The notes below the pieces were generated by a model. That model was not told where the DNA came from. It searched no databases and saw only the letters and a program-made list of their open reading frames with translations. The translations under genes were made by a program, and so were the position numbers. A DNA stretch of 18,283 nt, taken from UBA9732 sp031935845. Its GTDB lineage: Bacteria; Spirochaetota; Spirochaetia; Sphaerochaetales; Sphaerochaetaceae. The number at the start of each line of letters is the position of its first letter. Within the stretch, counting starts at the first letter, position 1. Below are positions 1-7,491 of the stretch, piece after piece. Where the stretch lies: the NCBI GenBank assembly GCA_031935845.1, contig JAJBWA010000166.1:1-18283 (forward strand), written 5' to 3'.

Positions 1-1137
1 ATGGCCGTCACCATTCCTGAGGTCGTCGGAAGAAGATTCGGCAAGTTCAGCTCAGGCTTCGCTGCAGTCCTCAACATCCTGGCCCTGTTCTGTCTGACAT
101 CATCACAGGTCGCTGCATCCGGTTCCGTCGTCGCAACACTCACCGGAATGAACACGAAGCTCTGCATGATCATCGCCGGTATCGTCATCATCCTCTACAC
201 CACATTCGGAGGTATGATCGCCGACCAGATTTCGGATATGGTGCAGTTCCTTATCATCCTTGTCGGTCTTGCAATCGCAACCCCGATCGTAATCTCATCC
301 CTCGGCGGATGGTCTGCAATCGCTGCAAAGCTTCCTGAAGGTCAGACAAGCTTCACCAAGATCGGATGGGCCTACATCATCGGCTACATCTTCAACTACT
401 TCTGCACCTTCCTCTCGGGTCCTGAGATGATCTCCAGATTCGAGACTTCAAAGGACGAGGCCACGGCAAAGAAGGCATCGTTCCTCTCAGCCATCCTCAT
501 GGCAGCCATGGCCGCATTCCCGACACTGCTCGGTCTTGCAGCTCTCGCAGTCAAGGATTCACTGCCGAACCTCGCCGCCAACGGTTCCAACGCAATGATG
601 GCTGTCACACAGGCCTATGCCCCGACAATCATCACCGGTATCGTCTCGGCTGCAATCATTTCCGCAACGATGTCTTCAGCTGACTCCAACCTGCTGTGCA
701 TGTCAACAATGGTCATCAACGATATCTACAAGCCGTACTTCAACAAGGAGATCGGCGGCATGAAGGAAGTCTGGGCAACCAGAATCTGCAACATCGTCTG
801 CTGCGCAGTTGCCATGCTCATCTCGTTCCTGGCAATCCCGATCACAAGCATGAACACCTTTGCATTCGGTATCAGATGTGCCGGCCCGTTCGCCGCATAC
901 GGACTGGGACTCGTCATCCCGCGTGCAACCAAGAATTCCGGTCTGATCTCCATTGTCACCGGAACAATCGGATTCGTCGTATGGCAGATCATGTCGGCCA
1001 ATGGCGTCGCAATCACCAATTATCTCATGCCTGTCGTATTCGGATGTCTGGTCAGCGTCGTCACATTCTTCCTCGTCAACGCAATCGAGTGGAAGAAGGG
1101 CGTCAAGCCGGCACCTTCGGCATACGTCTCGGAGTAA
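1..1137 (+). CDS. Sodium:solute symporter (SSS family), 5' end outside window
   Basis: Integral membrane transporter of the solute:sodium symporter family, which couples Na+ entry to uptake of a sugar, amino acid or carboxylate. The visible 378 residues are almost entirely hydrophobic helices. They begin at the conserved TIPE-x4-RFG segment, which in this family follows the second membrane helix. Later the protein shows ATMSSADSNLL (about residues 221-231), matching the conserved SSS helix that contributes to the Na+ site. Family members are usually 450-550 residues, so roughly 80-110 N-terminal residues are probably missing and the ATG at base 1 is likely an internal methionine. The substrate cannot be read from sequence. 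A strong terminator separates it from the sulfo-sugar operon, so a role in that pathway is possible but not supported. Confidence 0.85.
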   Translation: MAVTIPEVVGRRFGKFSSGFAAVLNILALFCLTSSQVAASGSVVATLTGMNTKLCMIIAGIVIILYTTFGGMIADQISDMVQFLIILVGLAIATPIVISSLGGWSAIAAKLPEGQTSFTKIGWAYIIGYIFNYFCTFLSGPEMISRFETSKDEATAKKASFLSAILMAAMAAFPTLLGLAALAVKDSLPNLAANGSNAMMAVTQAYAPTIITGIVSAAIISATMSSADSNLLCMSTMVINDIYKPYFNKEIGGMKEVWATRICNIVCCAVAMLISFLAIPITSMNTFAFGIRCAGPFAAYGLGLVIPRATKNSGLISIVTGTIGFVVWQIMSANGVAITNYLMPVVFGCLVSVVTFFLVNAIEWKKGVKPAPSAYVSE

Positions 1138-1166
1138 TACCCGAAGACGGTTTCCAAAGAACCACT

Positions 1167-1199
1167 GCAGTCCGGTAATCGCCGGACTGCTTTTTTTTT
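1167..1199 (+). terminator. Rho-independent terminator after the symporter gene
   Basis: A perfect 9-bp stem, GCAGTCCGG (1167-1175) and CCGGACTGC (1182-1190), encloses a 6-base loop and is followed by nine T residues (1191-1199). It isolates the symporter gene from the next operon. Confidence 0.95.
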
Positions 1200-1202
1200 C
1201 TG

Positions 1203-1231
1203 TTTACAAAGATTCCGATGAGCGCTATAAT
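1203..1231 (+). promoter_or_regulatory. Sigma-70 type promoter of the catabolic operon
   Basis: TTTACA (1203-1208), a 17-base spacer and TATAAT (1226-1231) form a near-consensus promoter between the upstream terminator and the isomerase gene. The ABC operon promoter at 8745 uses the same TTTACA and 17-base spacer, and both have the same palindrome directly after the -10 box. Confidence 0.85.
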
Positions 1232-1245
1232 TTTCAGTAAGAAAA
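1231..1245. promoter_or_regulatory. Operator-like palindrome TTTTC-N5-GAAAA (site O1)
   Basis: TTTTC-AGTAA-GAAAA overlaps the last base of the -10 box, where a bound repressor would block transcription. The 19 bases from 1232 match 8773-8791 at 17 positions. Because the third copy lies upstream of the ROK regulator gene, that protein is the likely ligand (inference). Confidence 0.65.
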
Positions 1246-1267
1246 TAATTGCGTCGCGGAGGTCACC

Positions 1268-2596
1268 ATGCAGTTCGCATACATACCCATCGGAGTCCCG
1301 ACTTTCGATCTTGAAGTGGCACAGGACCAGTTCGGAAAATCCTGCGCCCTGATGCGCTCCCTTTTCGGCAAGGAGGCCGTGTGCCCGGAGAAGATGCTCC
1401 TGTCCCTGCCGGACCTCAAGGCATATCTTGCAACCATCAATCCGGACCTGATTGTCCTTCAGAACATCACGTTCGCCAATTCGGCATACTGCTCCGAGGT
1501 GGTGGCTGCTTTCCCGACGGTGCCCGTCATCCTGTGGACGCTTAGGGAACCCGTCATCGACGGAAAGAGACTCAGGCTCAATTCGCTCACCGGAGCATAC
1601 TCGGCTGCCAACGTCATGAAGAACCTGGGCAAGGCAAGCTTCGGCTATGTCTTCGGTTCCCCTGAGGATGACGATGTCAGGAAGATCCTGACGGCTGACG
1701 CTGCGGCACTCAGGACCCTGGCAGAACTGCGGTCCTGCAAGGTAGCTGCAATCGGAACCACACCGGAGGGCTTCGGATTCGGCCGCGCTCTTGATGCAGA
1801 TGTCCAGCGTCTGTTCGGAAGCCGCCTCGTAAGCGTAGAGCTGCGCGAGATCCTGGACAAGGCAAAATCATATTCATTTGATGAATGCAGACAGTATCTG
1901 GACAGCTTCTGCTCCACATGCTGCGACTATGACCATATCCCCGAGAAGAACATGGAGGGCTATGCCCGCCTGATGAAGGCCTATGTGGACTTCTGCACGG
2001 AAAACAACGTCAAGGTAATCGGCTCAAGATGCTGGCCAGATCTGTTCACACAGTTCGGAACCCCCAACTGCGCCGTCCTGTCCATGCTCAACGACATGGG
2101 AATCTCAAGCGCATGCGAAAGCGACATGTACGGCGGAATCTCCATGTTCCTGGCCTCCAGGCTTTCGGGCGGAGCGGTATTCTTCGGAGATCCGGTCTCC
2201 ATGAACGAGAAGGAGAACACCGTGACCTACTGGCACTGCGGCATGTGCGCTCCGTCGCTGGCCTCCAAGCCTTCCATCGGAGTCCATCCCAACAGGAAGA
2301 TCGGACCGGCCATGGACTTCGGCTGCAGGCCCTGCGGCAACGTCACCGTATTCAGGGTTGGCCGTGATCCCGACGGAGCCTTCCGTGCATTCATCGCTTC
2401 CGGAAGCGCACTGGACAAGCCCAAGCAGTTCTTCGGTGCGTCAGTTGTCGTCAAGGTGGACGGCAGCGCCAGGGATCTTGTCTACGAATCGGTCAAGGAC
2501 GGCTGGGAGCCGCACTTCGTGGTGGCCTATGCCGACATTGCTTTTGAACTTGAAGAACTCTGCAGGATTCTGGGTATCCCCGTCTGCAGGTACTGA
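1268..2596 (+). CDS. FucI/AraA-superfamily sugar isomerase, candidate sulfoquinovose isomerase
   Basis: A 442-residue cytoplasmic protein resembling the L-fucose/L-arabinose isomerase superfamily, metal-dependent (usually Mn2+) aldose-ketose isomerases. The C-terminal half carries plausible metal ligands in the expected order: Glu284 (ACESDMYGG), Asp308 (FFGDP), His323 (YWHCG) and His416 (EPHFVVAYAD). These mirror the Glu, Glu/Asp, His, His set of AraA and FucI. A promoter, a GCGGAGG ribosome site and the ATG at 1268 are well placed. It opens an operon with a split transketolase and leads into the locus holding a sulfoquinovosidase. The inferred reaction is therefore sulfoquinovose to 6-deoxy-6-sulfofructose, the entry step before the transketolase. 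Family membership is fairly secure; the substrate is inferred from context. The DUF4867 protein downstream is a rival or partner for this step. Confidence 0.75.
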   Translation: MQFAYIPIGVPTFDLEVAQDQFGKSCALMRSLFGKEAVCPEKMLLSLPDLKAYLATINPDLIVLQNITFANSAYCSEVVAAFPTVPVILWTLREPVIDGKRLRLNSLTGAYSAANVMKNLGKASFGYVFGSPEDDDVRKILTADAAALRTLAELRSCKVAAIGTTPEGFGFGRALDADVQRLFGSRLVSVELREILDKAKSYSFDECRQYLDSFCSTCCDYDHIPEKNMEGYARLMKAYVDFCTENNVKVIGSRCWPDLFTQFGTPNCAVLSMLNDMGISSACESDMYGGISMFLASRLSGGAVFFGDPVSMNEKENTVTYWHCGMCAPSLASKPSIGVHPNRKIGPAMDFGCRPCGNVTVFRVGRDPDGAFRAFIASGSALDKPKQFFGASVVVKVDGSARDLVYESVKDGWEPHFVVAYADIAFELEELCRILGIPVCRY

Positions 2597-2606
2597 GGAG
2601 AAATAA

Positions 2607-3434
2607 ATGAACGAAAAAGAACTGAAGGCGTTTGCCTCGGAGGCAAGAAAGAACTGCCTCTTCTGCATCGGAAGCCTCGGAGTGGGACACATCGGCGGAG
2701 CCCTGTCGATAGTGGACATCCTCACATATCTCTACAACGGTGAGATGCGCAATCTGGATCCCAAGAATCCGCGTAAGGAAGACCGCGACATGCTGGTTGT
2801 CTCCAAGGGACACAGCGGACCGGCGCTCTATGCAGTCCTGGCCATGCAGGGATTCTTCCCCATGGACTGGCTCAACACCCTCAACAGGGGCGGCACAAGG
2901 CTTCCCAGCCACTGCGACCGCAACCAGACCCCCGGAATCGACATGAGCACGGGATCCCTCGGACAGGGACTTTCCGCAGCCTGCGGAATCGCCTACGGCG
3001 CAAAGCTCAAGGGAACCGACCAGAGATGCTACTGCATCATCGGAGACGGAGAGACACAGGAAGGACAGAACTGGGAGGCCGCGATGTTCGCAGCCGCCAA
3101 GAAGCTGGACAACCTGATCACGATCACGGACTACAACAAGCTCCAGATAGACGGAACTGTCGAGCAGGTCATCGGAATCGAGGACCTTGTGGCCAAGTGG
3201 ACGGCATTCGGCTGGGATGTCCAGCGCATCGACGGCCACGACTTCAATGCACTGGAGAATGCCTTCAACGCCGCCCATGAGCAGAACGGAAAGCCCAAGA
3301 TGATCGTCTGCGACACCATCAAGGCAAAGGGTCTTCCCAAGTTCGAGGGACAGATCGGAAGCCACAATGCCAACATCACTCTGGATGAAGTGAAAGAACT
3401 CTACAACGGGGAGGTTCCGTCATGGCTGAAGTGA
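2607..3434 (+). CDS. sqwG: Transketolase N-terminal (TPP-binding) subunit, probable sulfofructose transketolase SqwG
   Basis: First half of a split transketolase (275 residues; full-length enzymes are about 650). It binds the pyrophosphate of thiamine diphosphate. Visible motifs are GHIGG (27-31), KGHSGPALY (67-75), the TPP/metal motif starting GDGETQEG at 146 with Asp147, and Asn177 in DYNKLQIDG. The start is fixed by GAGGAG overlapping the stop codon of the isomerase gene. The C-terminal subunit gene overlaps its 3' end by 13 bases, implying a co-translated complex. Together they should transfer a two-carbon ketol unit to an aldose phosphate. With a sulfoquinovosidase and an RpiB-like isomerase nearby, the best fit is the SqwGH enzyme of the sulfo-TK pathway, acting on 6-deoxy-6-sulfofructose and then 4-deoxy-4-sulfoerythrulose. 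The gene name follows that published scheme from memory. An ordinary pentose-phosphate role is the alternative. Confidence 0.88.
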   Translation: MNEKELKAFASEARKNCLFCIGSLGVGHIGGALSIVDILTYLYNGEMRNLDPKNPRKEDRDMLVVSKGHSGPALYAVLAMQGFFPMDWLNTLNRGGTRLPSHCDRNQTPGIDMSTGSLGQGLSAACGIAYGAKLKGTDQRCYCIIGDGETQEGQNWEAAMFAAAKKLDNLITITDYNKLQIDGTVEQVIGIEDLVAKWTAFGWDVQRIDGHDFNALENAFNAAHEQNGKPKMIVCDTIKAKGLPKFEGQIGSHNANITLDEVKELYNGEVPSWLK

Positions 3435-4375
3435 AGGATATGGATATCGAGATGAGGCAGGCCTACTGCCGCACACTTATGGAACTGGCTCAGGAGGATC
3501 CGCGTGTCGTAATCCTCGAGGCTGACCTGATGAAGGCCTCAGGAACCATGCCGTTCAAGGAAGCATTCGGAAAGCGCGCCATCGACGTAGGCGTTGCCGA
3601 AGCCGACATGGTGGGAATCGCCAGCGGACTGTCGGTACAGGGATTCATCCCGTTTGCAGCGACATTCGGATGCTTTGCCGCAAGAAGAACCTTTGACCAG
3701 TTCTTCATCAGCAGCAACTACGCAAAGCTCAACGTCAAGCTCACCGGAACCGACCCCGGAGTTTCTGCCGTCTACAACGGCGGAACACACATGCCGTTCG
3801 AGGACATCGGACTCATGAGGATGATCCCGAACCTGGTCATCATCGAGCCCAGCGATGCAGCATCGGTCTGCGGTCTGGTGCGCGAGATGTATAGACATGA
3901 CGGCTGCTGCTACCAGAGACTGCACAGGAAGAAGATGCCGGCCATCTACAGCCCGGACGAGAAGTTCGAGATCGGAAAGTCCAAAGTTCTTGCAGAGGGT
4001 AAGGACGTGACCCTGATCGGACTCGGTGCAGTGATGATGCAGCAGGTCCTCAAGGCAGCGGAGCTTCTGAAGGAGAAGGGCGTCAAGGCAACGGTAATCG
4101 ATGCACTCACCGTCAAGCCGCTGGACAGGGATCTGATTCTTGCCAAGGCACGCGAGACCGGAGCAGTGGTCACCTGCGAGAACCATCAGGTGGACGGTGG
4201 TCTGGGAATGGCCGTGACCAAGGTCCTTGCGGAAGAGAACGTCTGCGCCAGAATCGGTTACATCGGAATCCAGGACCGCTTCGGACAGGTAGGAAACCTG
4301 GACTATCTGGTCAAGGCCTACAACCTTACGGCAGAAGACATCTGTGCCAAGGCACTTTCGATTATCAAGAAGTGA
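3422..4375 (+). CDS. sqwH: Transketolase C-terminal subunit, probable sulfofructose transketolase SqwH
   Basis: Second half of the split transketolase (317 residues): pyrimidine-binding domain, then C-terminal domain from about residue 190. Glu60 in GVAEADMVG is the catalytic glutamate that activates thiamine diphosphate. Compared by eye with ordinary transketolases, the phosphate-side Arg12, Ser40 and Arg169 (RLHR) are kept. However, the stretch normally reading SHxGxxxGEDGxxH is TDPGVSAVYNGGTH here. Asp111 replaces the phosphate-contacting His (E. coli His461), and Tyr118-Asn119 replace Glu-Asp (Asp469, a substrate-hydroxyl contact). This suggests a changed acceptor/donor pocket, as expected for sulfonated sugars. 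The start at 3422, inside the previous gene, has GGGGAGG six bases upstream. Confidence 0.88.
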   Translation: MAEVKDMDIEMRQAYCRTLMELAQEDPRVVILEADLMKASGTMPFKEAFGKRAIDVGVAEADMVGIASGLSVQGFIPFAATFGCFAARRTFDQFFISSNYAKLNVKLTGTDPGVSAVYNGGTHMPFEDIGLMRMIPNLVIIEPSDAASVCGLVREMYRHDGCCYQRLHRKKMPAIYSPDEKFEIGKSKVLAEGKDVTLIGLGAVMMQQVLKAAELLKEKGVKATVIDALTVKPLDRDLILAKARETGAVVTCENHQVDGGLGMAVTKVLAEENVCARIGYIGIQDRFGQVGNLDYLVKAYNLTAEDICAKALSIIKK

Positions 4376-4400
4376 ACAGGGAACATAAGGAGAAAAAGAA

Positions 4401-4877
4401 ATGATGAAGATAGCAATTGCATCCGACCTGAGCGGATATCCCATGAAGAAAGCCATTGTAGAGCACCTGAAGGAAAGAGGTGACGTCGAGGTCCTGGACT
4501 TCGGTATCCCCAACGAGAACGAGCCGCATCCCTACGTGGAGCAGGCCCCCAAGGTATGCAAGGCAATCCAGAGCGGAGAGGCGGAGAAGGGCATCCTGAT
4601 CTGCGGAACCGGTCAGGGAATGGCCATAGTGGCCAACAAGCACAAGGGCATCTATGCCTGCGTGGTCGATTCCATCTTCTCAGGCGAGAGAGCCAAGATC
4701 ATCAACAACGCCAACGTCATCACGCTGGGCGGCTGGGTCACAGCTCCGTTCCTGGGTTGTGAGATCGTTGATGCATGGCTTGCCATGAAGTTCACGCAGA
4801 AGATGGAGTTCAAGAAGGACTTCCTCACAAAGAACTTCCACATCGTGGAGGACATCGAGAAGGAGAACTTCAGATGA
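4401..4877 (+). CDS. sqwI: RpiB/LacAB-family isomerase, probable 4-deoxy-4-sulfoerythrose isomerase SqwI
   Basis: A 158-residue member of the ribose-5-phosphate isomerase B / galactose-6-phosphate isomerase family. The catalytic Cys68 (ICGTGQG), Thr70, Asp9, the ANKHKG segment and NNANVITLGG are recognisable. Several usual substrate residues are missing: E. coli His10 becomes Leu10, the ring-opening His99 becomes Ile101, and the arginine-rich C-terminal phosphate clamp is replaced by lysines (Lys134, 138, 139). It is therefore unlikely to be a housekeeping ribose-5-phosphate isomerase. In the sulfo-TK pathway an enzyme of this family interconverts 4-deoxy-4-sulfoerythrose and 4-deoxy-4-sulfoerythrulose, and the gene order here fits. 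AAGGAG lies eight bases before the ATG at 4401. Its stop overlaps the next start (ATGA). Confidence 0.8.
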   Translation: MMKIAIASDLSGYPMKKAIVEHLKERGDVEVLDFGIPNENEPHPYVEQAPKVCKAIQSGEAEKGILICGTGQGMAIVANKHKGIYACVVDSIFSGERAKIINNANVITLGGWVTAPFLGCEIVDAWLAMKFTQKMEFKKDFLTKNFHIVEDIEKENFR

Positions 4878-6052
4878 TCAGCTCACCGCTCAGCCCTCTC
4901 AAGGTCATAGAGCGCAGACACATCACCAAGGCGGAACTCAGAAGGATAGCCGGAACCGACGGAAAGATCGCAATCGTCACCGACAATGCCCCGATTGAGT
5001 CCAAAGCCAGATTAATCGCATCATTTACCAAGGATGAGGCCATTGTTTTCGACAATGTCCAGCCCAATCCGCGCACAGCCGACATCATGCAGATGTTCGG
5101 TGATCCGGCATTCTCCTCATGCTCCGTCATAGTGGGAATCGGCGGCGGAAGCGTCCTCGACAGCGCCAAGGCCCTGGCAATGCTCAGGACCAACGGCGGA
5201 AGTCTTGACGACTATCTTGGAAACACGCCCAAGAGGAAGATCGAGAAGCGCTGTGCAACCCTGATTCTCCTGCCCACCACGGCCGGCACCGGAAGCGAGG
5301 TCACCAAGGTAGGCGTGTACACATCCGCCAACGGCAGGAAGTACACGCTGGGTTCTCCGCTGATGCACGCCCACAAGGCCGTCCTTGTCCAGGATTTCGT
5401 GGTCAAGGCACCGCCGGCACTGGTTGCATCAACAGGACTGGACGCACTGGACCATGCCCTTGAGTCCATCTGGAACAAGAACGCAAAGCCCGAGACTCTG
5501 GAGCTTTCCATTGCCGCGGCAATAGAGGTCCTGTCCAACATCCGCACCATGTATGATTCAAGCGTGGCCATCAGGAACGGGAAGGCCGTAGACGAATCAG
5601 CCTACAGGGCCGCAAGGAAGATGCTTCACGCCTCATGCATGGCAGGAATGGCGTTCAACCTCACCGGTACGGCAGCAGGTCATGCCCTGAGCTTCGTGCT
5701 CAGCGAGACCTGGCACGTGCCCCACGGCACAGCATGTGCATTCACCCTCAACGGTGTGTTTGCTCTTTCATGCCAGAACGAGGTAACCAGGAAGTATCTT
5801 GCCAAGGTTTCCAGACACTTCCACCCGCAGATCAAGTCGGAGGACAAGCTTGTGGCCGCCCTTCAGAAGGACGTCGCCGATCTGACGGTCTATCTGCATC
5901 AGCCGCAGAGGTTCGCGGATCTCGGAATCATGCTTTCGGAAGACAAGACCGACGAGAACTTCGAGCGCTCGTTCGATGATCCCAAGATGTGGAACCAGCT
6001 TCCGGTGGCAACCAAGCAGAACATCTATCCGCTTCTGGAGGAGCTTCTCTGA
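4874..6052 (+). CDS. sqwF: Iron-type (group III) alcohol dehydrogenase, probable sulfoacetaldehyde reductase
   Basis: A 392-residue NAD(P)-dependent, metal-containing alcohol dehydrogenase. The nucleotide-binding GGGSVLDSAK lies at about residues 90-99 and PTTAGTGSEVTK at 134-145. The four metal ligands are present: Asp190 and His194 (TGLDALDHA), His270 (AGHALS) and His284 (VPHG). Length is normal for the family. The start at 4874 overlaps the previous stop codon by four bases; a longer upstream reading frame exists but would lie inside the isomerase gene. Context suggests it reduces sulfoacetaldehyde, the C2 remainder of sulfo-TK breakdown, to isethionate, regenerating NAD+ in an anaerobe. 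The name sqwF follows the published sulfo-TK scheme from memory; the substrate is inferred. Other small aldehydes cannot be excluded from sequence. Confidence 0.78.
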   Translation: MISSPLSPLKVIERRHITKAELRRIAGTDGKIAIVTDNAPIESKARLIASFTKDEAIVFDNVQPNPRTADIMQMFGDPAFSSCSVIVGIGGGSVLDSAKALAMLRTNGGSLDDYLGNTPKRKIEKRCATLILLPTTAGTGSEVTKVGVYTSANGRKYTLGSPLMHAHKAVLVQDFVVKAPPALVASTGLDALDHALESIWNKNAKPETLELSIAAAIEVLSNIRTMYDSSVAIRNGKAVDESAYRAARKMLHASCMAGMAFNLTGTAAGHALSFVLSETWHVPHGTACAFTLNGVFALSCQNEVTRKYLAKVSRHFHPQIKSEDKLVAALQKDVADLTVYLHQPQRFADLGIMLSEDKTDENFERSFDDPKMWNQLPVATKQNIYPLLEELL

Positions 6053-6744
6053 TGGACAGACTGTCGCTTCTCAGACAGAAGAATCCCGGGCTCACGATCC
6101 ATACGGTGGACGAGAAGATTTTCTCCCGCTATGCCAGGCTCGTGAGCTCGCCGGTATTTGCCGGCATAGCGGCGTACATCGACCGCACCACCGTGGTCCC
6201 CGAGCGCAACACATATGTGGCCGACATCCCCGAGCTCCATACCAAGGAGAACGATGATGCCCTGTGTGCCTTCTACGGCGGTCTGGTGCCGCAGATCGGC
6301 TACTGCAACGGTCCCAACTTCTCCATGAACGGAAGCGAGTACCACAAGGGCCCGGAGCTGACGATAGCCATTACGGACTGCCTGATGTGGTGGATGCTTC
6401 CGGAGGATCTAGTGGACTTCGACCATGTGGACTCATCCAGGGCTGAAGTGTTCTATATCCCAAAGGGATGTGCTTTCCTCCTCAAGCCGGAAATCCTCCA
6501 CCTGGCTCCGTGCAAGGTGGACCACAACGGCTACAAGACCGTGATAATCCTTCCCATGGGAACCAACAGGCCGATCGATCCCGCCCTCAAGGCAGCCATC
6601 AGGGCAAACGGAGATCCGGAATCAAAGATCCTCCACATGTCCAACAAGTACATGATTACCCATAAGGACTGGCAGCCGCTGGTGAGCCAGGGTGTCCATA
6701 TCGGACTTCTGGGCGAAAACCGCAGGGTGAACCCCATAGACTGA
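6052..6744 (+). CDS. DUF4867 family cupin-like protein, function unproven
   Basis: A 230-residue soluble protein that I recognise by overall pattern as DUF4867. It has the family-like FYGGLVPQIGYCNGPN, the segment NGSEYHKGPEL, and RAEVFYIPKG followed by HLAPCKV and VIILPMGTN, a layout suggesting a cupin barrel with His/Glu metal ligands. The start at 6052 shares a base with the preceding stop (TGATG), and GGAGGAG lies eight bases upstream, so translation is coupled to the dehydrogenase. Relatives tend to sit in sugar-catabolic operons beside isomerases. Here it could be a sulfo-sugar isomerase, mutarotase or epimerase serving the same step as the FucI-like protein. That role is inference; no catalytic assignment is made. 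Confidence 0.7.
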   Translation: MDRLSLLRQKNPGLTIHTVDEKIFSRYARLVSSPVFAGIAAYIDRTTVVPERNTYVADIPELHTKENDDALCAFYGGLVPQIGYCNGPNFSMNGSEYHKGPELTIAITDCLMWWMLPEDLVDFDHVDSSRAEVFYIPKGCAFLLKPEILHLAPCKVDHNGYKTVIILPMGTNRPIDPALKAAIRANGDPESKILHMSNKYMITHKDWQPLVSQGVHIGLLGENRRVNPID

Positions 6745-6747
6745 ACG

Positions 6748-7491
6748 ATGTCGCAGATTCTTCTTTCCGGTGTAATCGTATTGTTCTCATTCACGCTGGA
6801 GGTCATCACGGGCTTCGGCGGAACCGTCACGGCGGTATCCTTCATCACGGCACTTCTGGGAATGCACACCGGTGTGGTCATCCTCACCGTCATTGCCATG
6901 ATCCCACAGCTGTCCGTGGTGATCAGGAACCGGAAGAAGATCGACTGGAAGAACTATCTGATAATCGTGGGACTGATGTTCCCGTTCCTGTTTGCAGGGC
7001 GTGCACTTCAGTCTCTGGTGGACACGGCCATCCTCAAGCGGATTCTGGCCTGCTTCATAATCGCTGTCTCCGTCTTCAGACTGGTCCAGTTCTTCATGTC
7101 CCGTAAGAAGCAGGCGGATGAAGAGGAGCAGCCGGCCCGTGTGAAATGGTATTCATACCTTGCTCTTGCCGGAGCAGGCGTGATCCACGGGATGTTCTCT
7201 TCCGGCGGGCCTCTGGCGATTATCTATGCTTCATCAGCAATCAGGGACAAGGACAGTTTCCGTTCCACCATGTGCCTGCTTTGGGTCACCCTCAACACGG
7301 TGCTTACCGTCTCTTATGCCATAGACGGATCGATCACCGTCGATATCCTCAAGACGATACTGTATCTGATTCCGTTCGTGATTGCCGGAATAATCGCAGG
7401 CAACCTGATAGTGAAGAGGGTGGACAACAAGGTGTTTGCAGTAATCGTCTATTCCTGCCTGCTTGTCACAGGCATTTTCATGCTTATTTAA
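6748..7491 (+). CDS. TauE/SafE family membrane permease, probable sulfonate exporter
   Basis: A 247-residue polytopic membrane protein with about seven or eight hydrophobic helices in two related halves. The halves carry TGFGGT near the start and HGMFSSGGP near residue 148, the glycine-rich motifs of the TauE/SafE family, with a charged cytoplasmic loop between (KKQADEEEQ). Members export sulfonates or sulfite, or move small organic anions, and recur as exporters in sulfoquinovose and taurine loci. As last gene of this operon it is the natural exit for isethionate (inference). It starts three bases after the previous stop with only a weak upstream AGGGTGA, suggesting translational coupling. 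Its stop codon overlaps that of the convergent ROK gene. Confidence 0.83.
   Translation: MSQILLSGVIVLFSFTLEVITGFGGTVTAVSFITALLGMHTGVVILTVIAMIPQLSVVIRNRKKIDWKNYLIIVGLMFPFLFAGRALQSLVDTAILKRILACFIIAVSVFRLVQFFMSRKKQADEEEQPARVKWYSYLALAGAGVIHGMFSSGGPLAIIYASSAIRDKDSFRSTMCLLWVTLNTVLTVSYAIDGSITVDILKTILYLIPFVIAGIIAGNLIVKRVDNKVFAVIVYSCLLVTGIFMLI

Noticed and set aside
1..1137. Symporter as the first gene of the sulfoquinovose operon and ATG at base 1 as its true start
   Set aside because: A perfect terminator and a new promoter lie between it and the isomerase gene. The protein starts inside a conserved SSS segment and is about 100 residues short, so the ATG is probably internal.
2607..4375. Split transketolase as the apulose-4-phosphate transketolase of D-apiose breakdown
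   Set aside because: That route also needs an apulose kinase, which is absent from the operon; the only sugar kinase here is canonical glycerol kinase. The sulfoquinovosidase, RpiB-like enzyme and TauE exporter fit sulfo-TK better.
2493..4513. Long antisense open frames (290 and 324 codons) opposite the transketolase genes
   Set aside because: They mirror the codon structure of well-supported genes on the other strand, have no recognisable protein features, and reflect GC-rich coding sequence.
1268..7491. Sulfo-EMP, sulfo-ED or sulfo-TAL pathway
   Set aside because: I see no sulfofructose kinase, sulfo-sugar aldolase, transaldolase, SQ dehydrogenase or dehydratase in the window.
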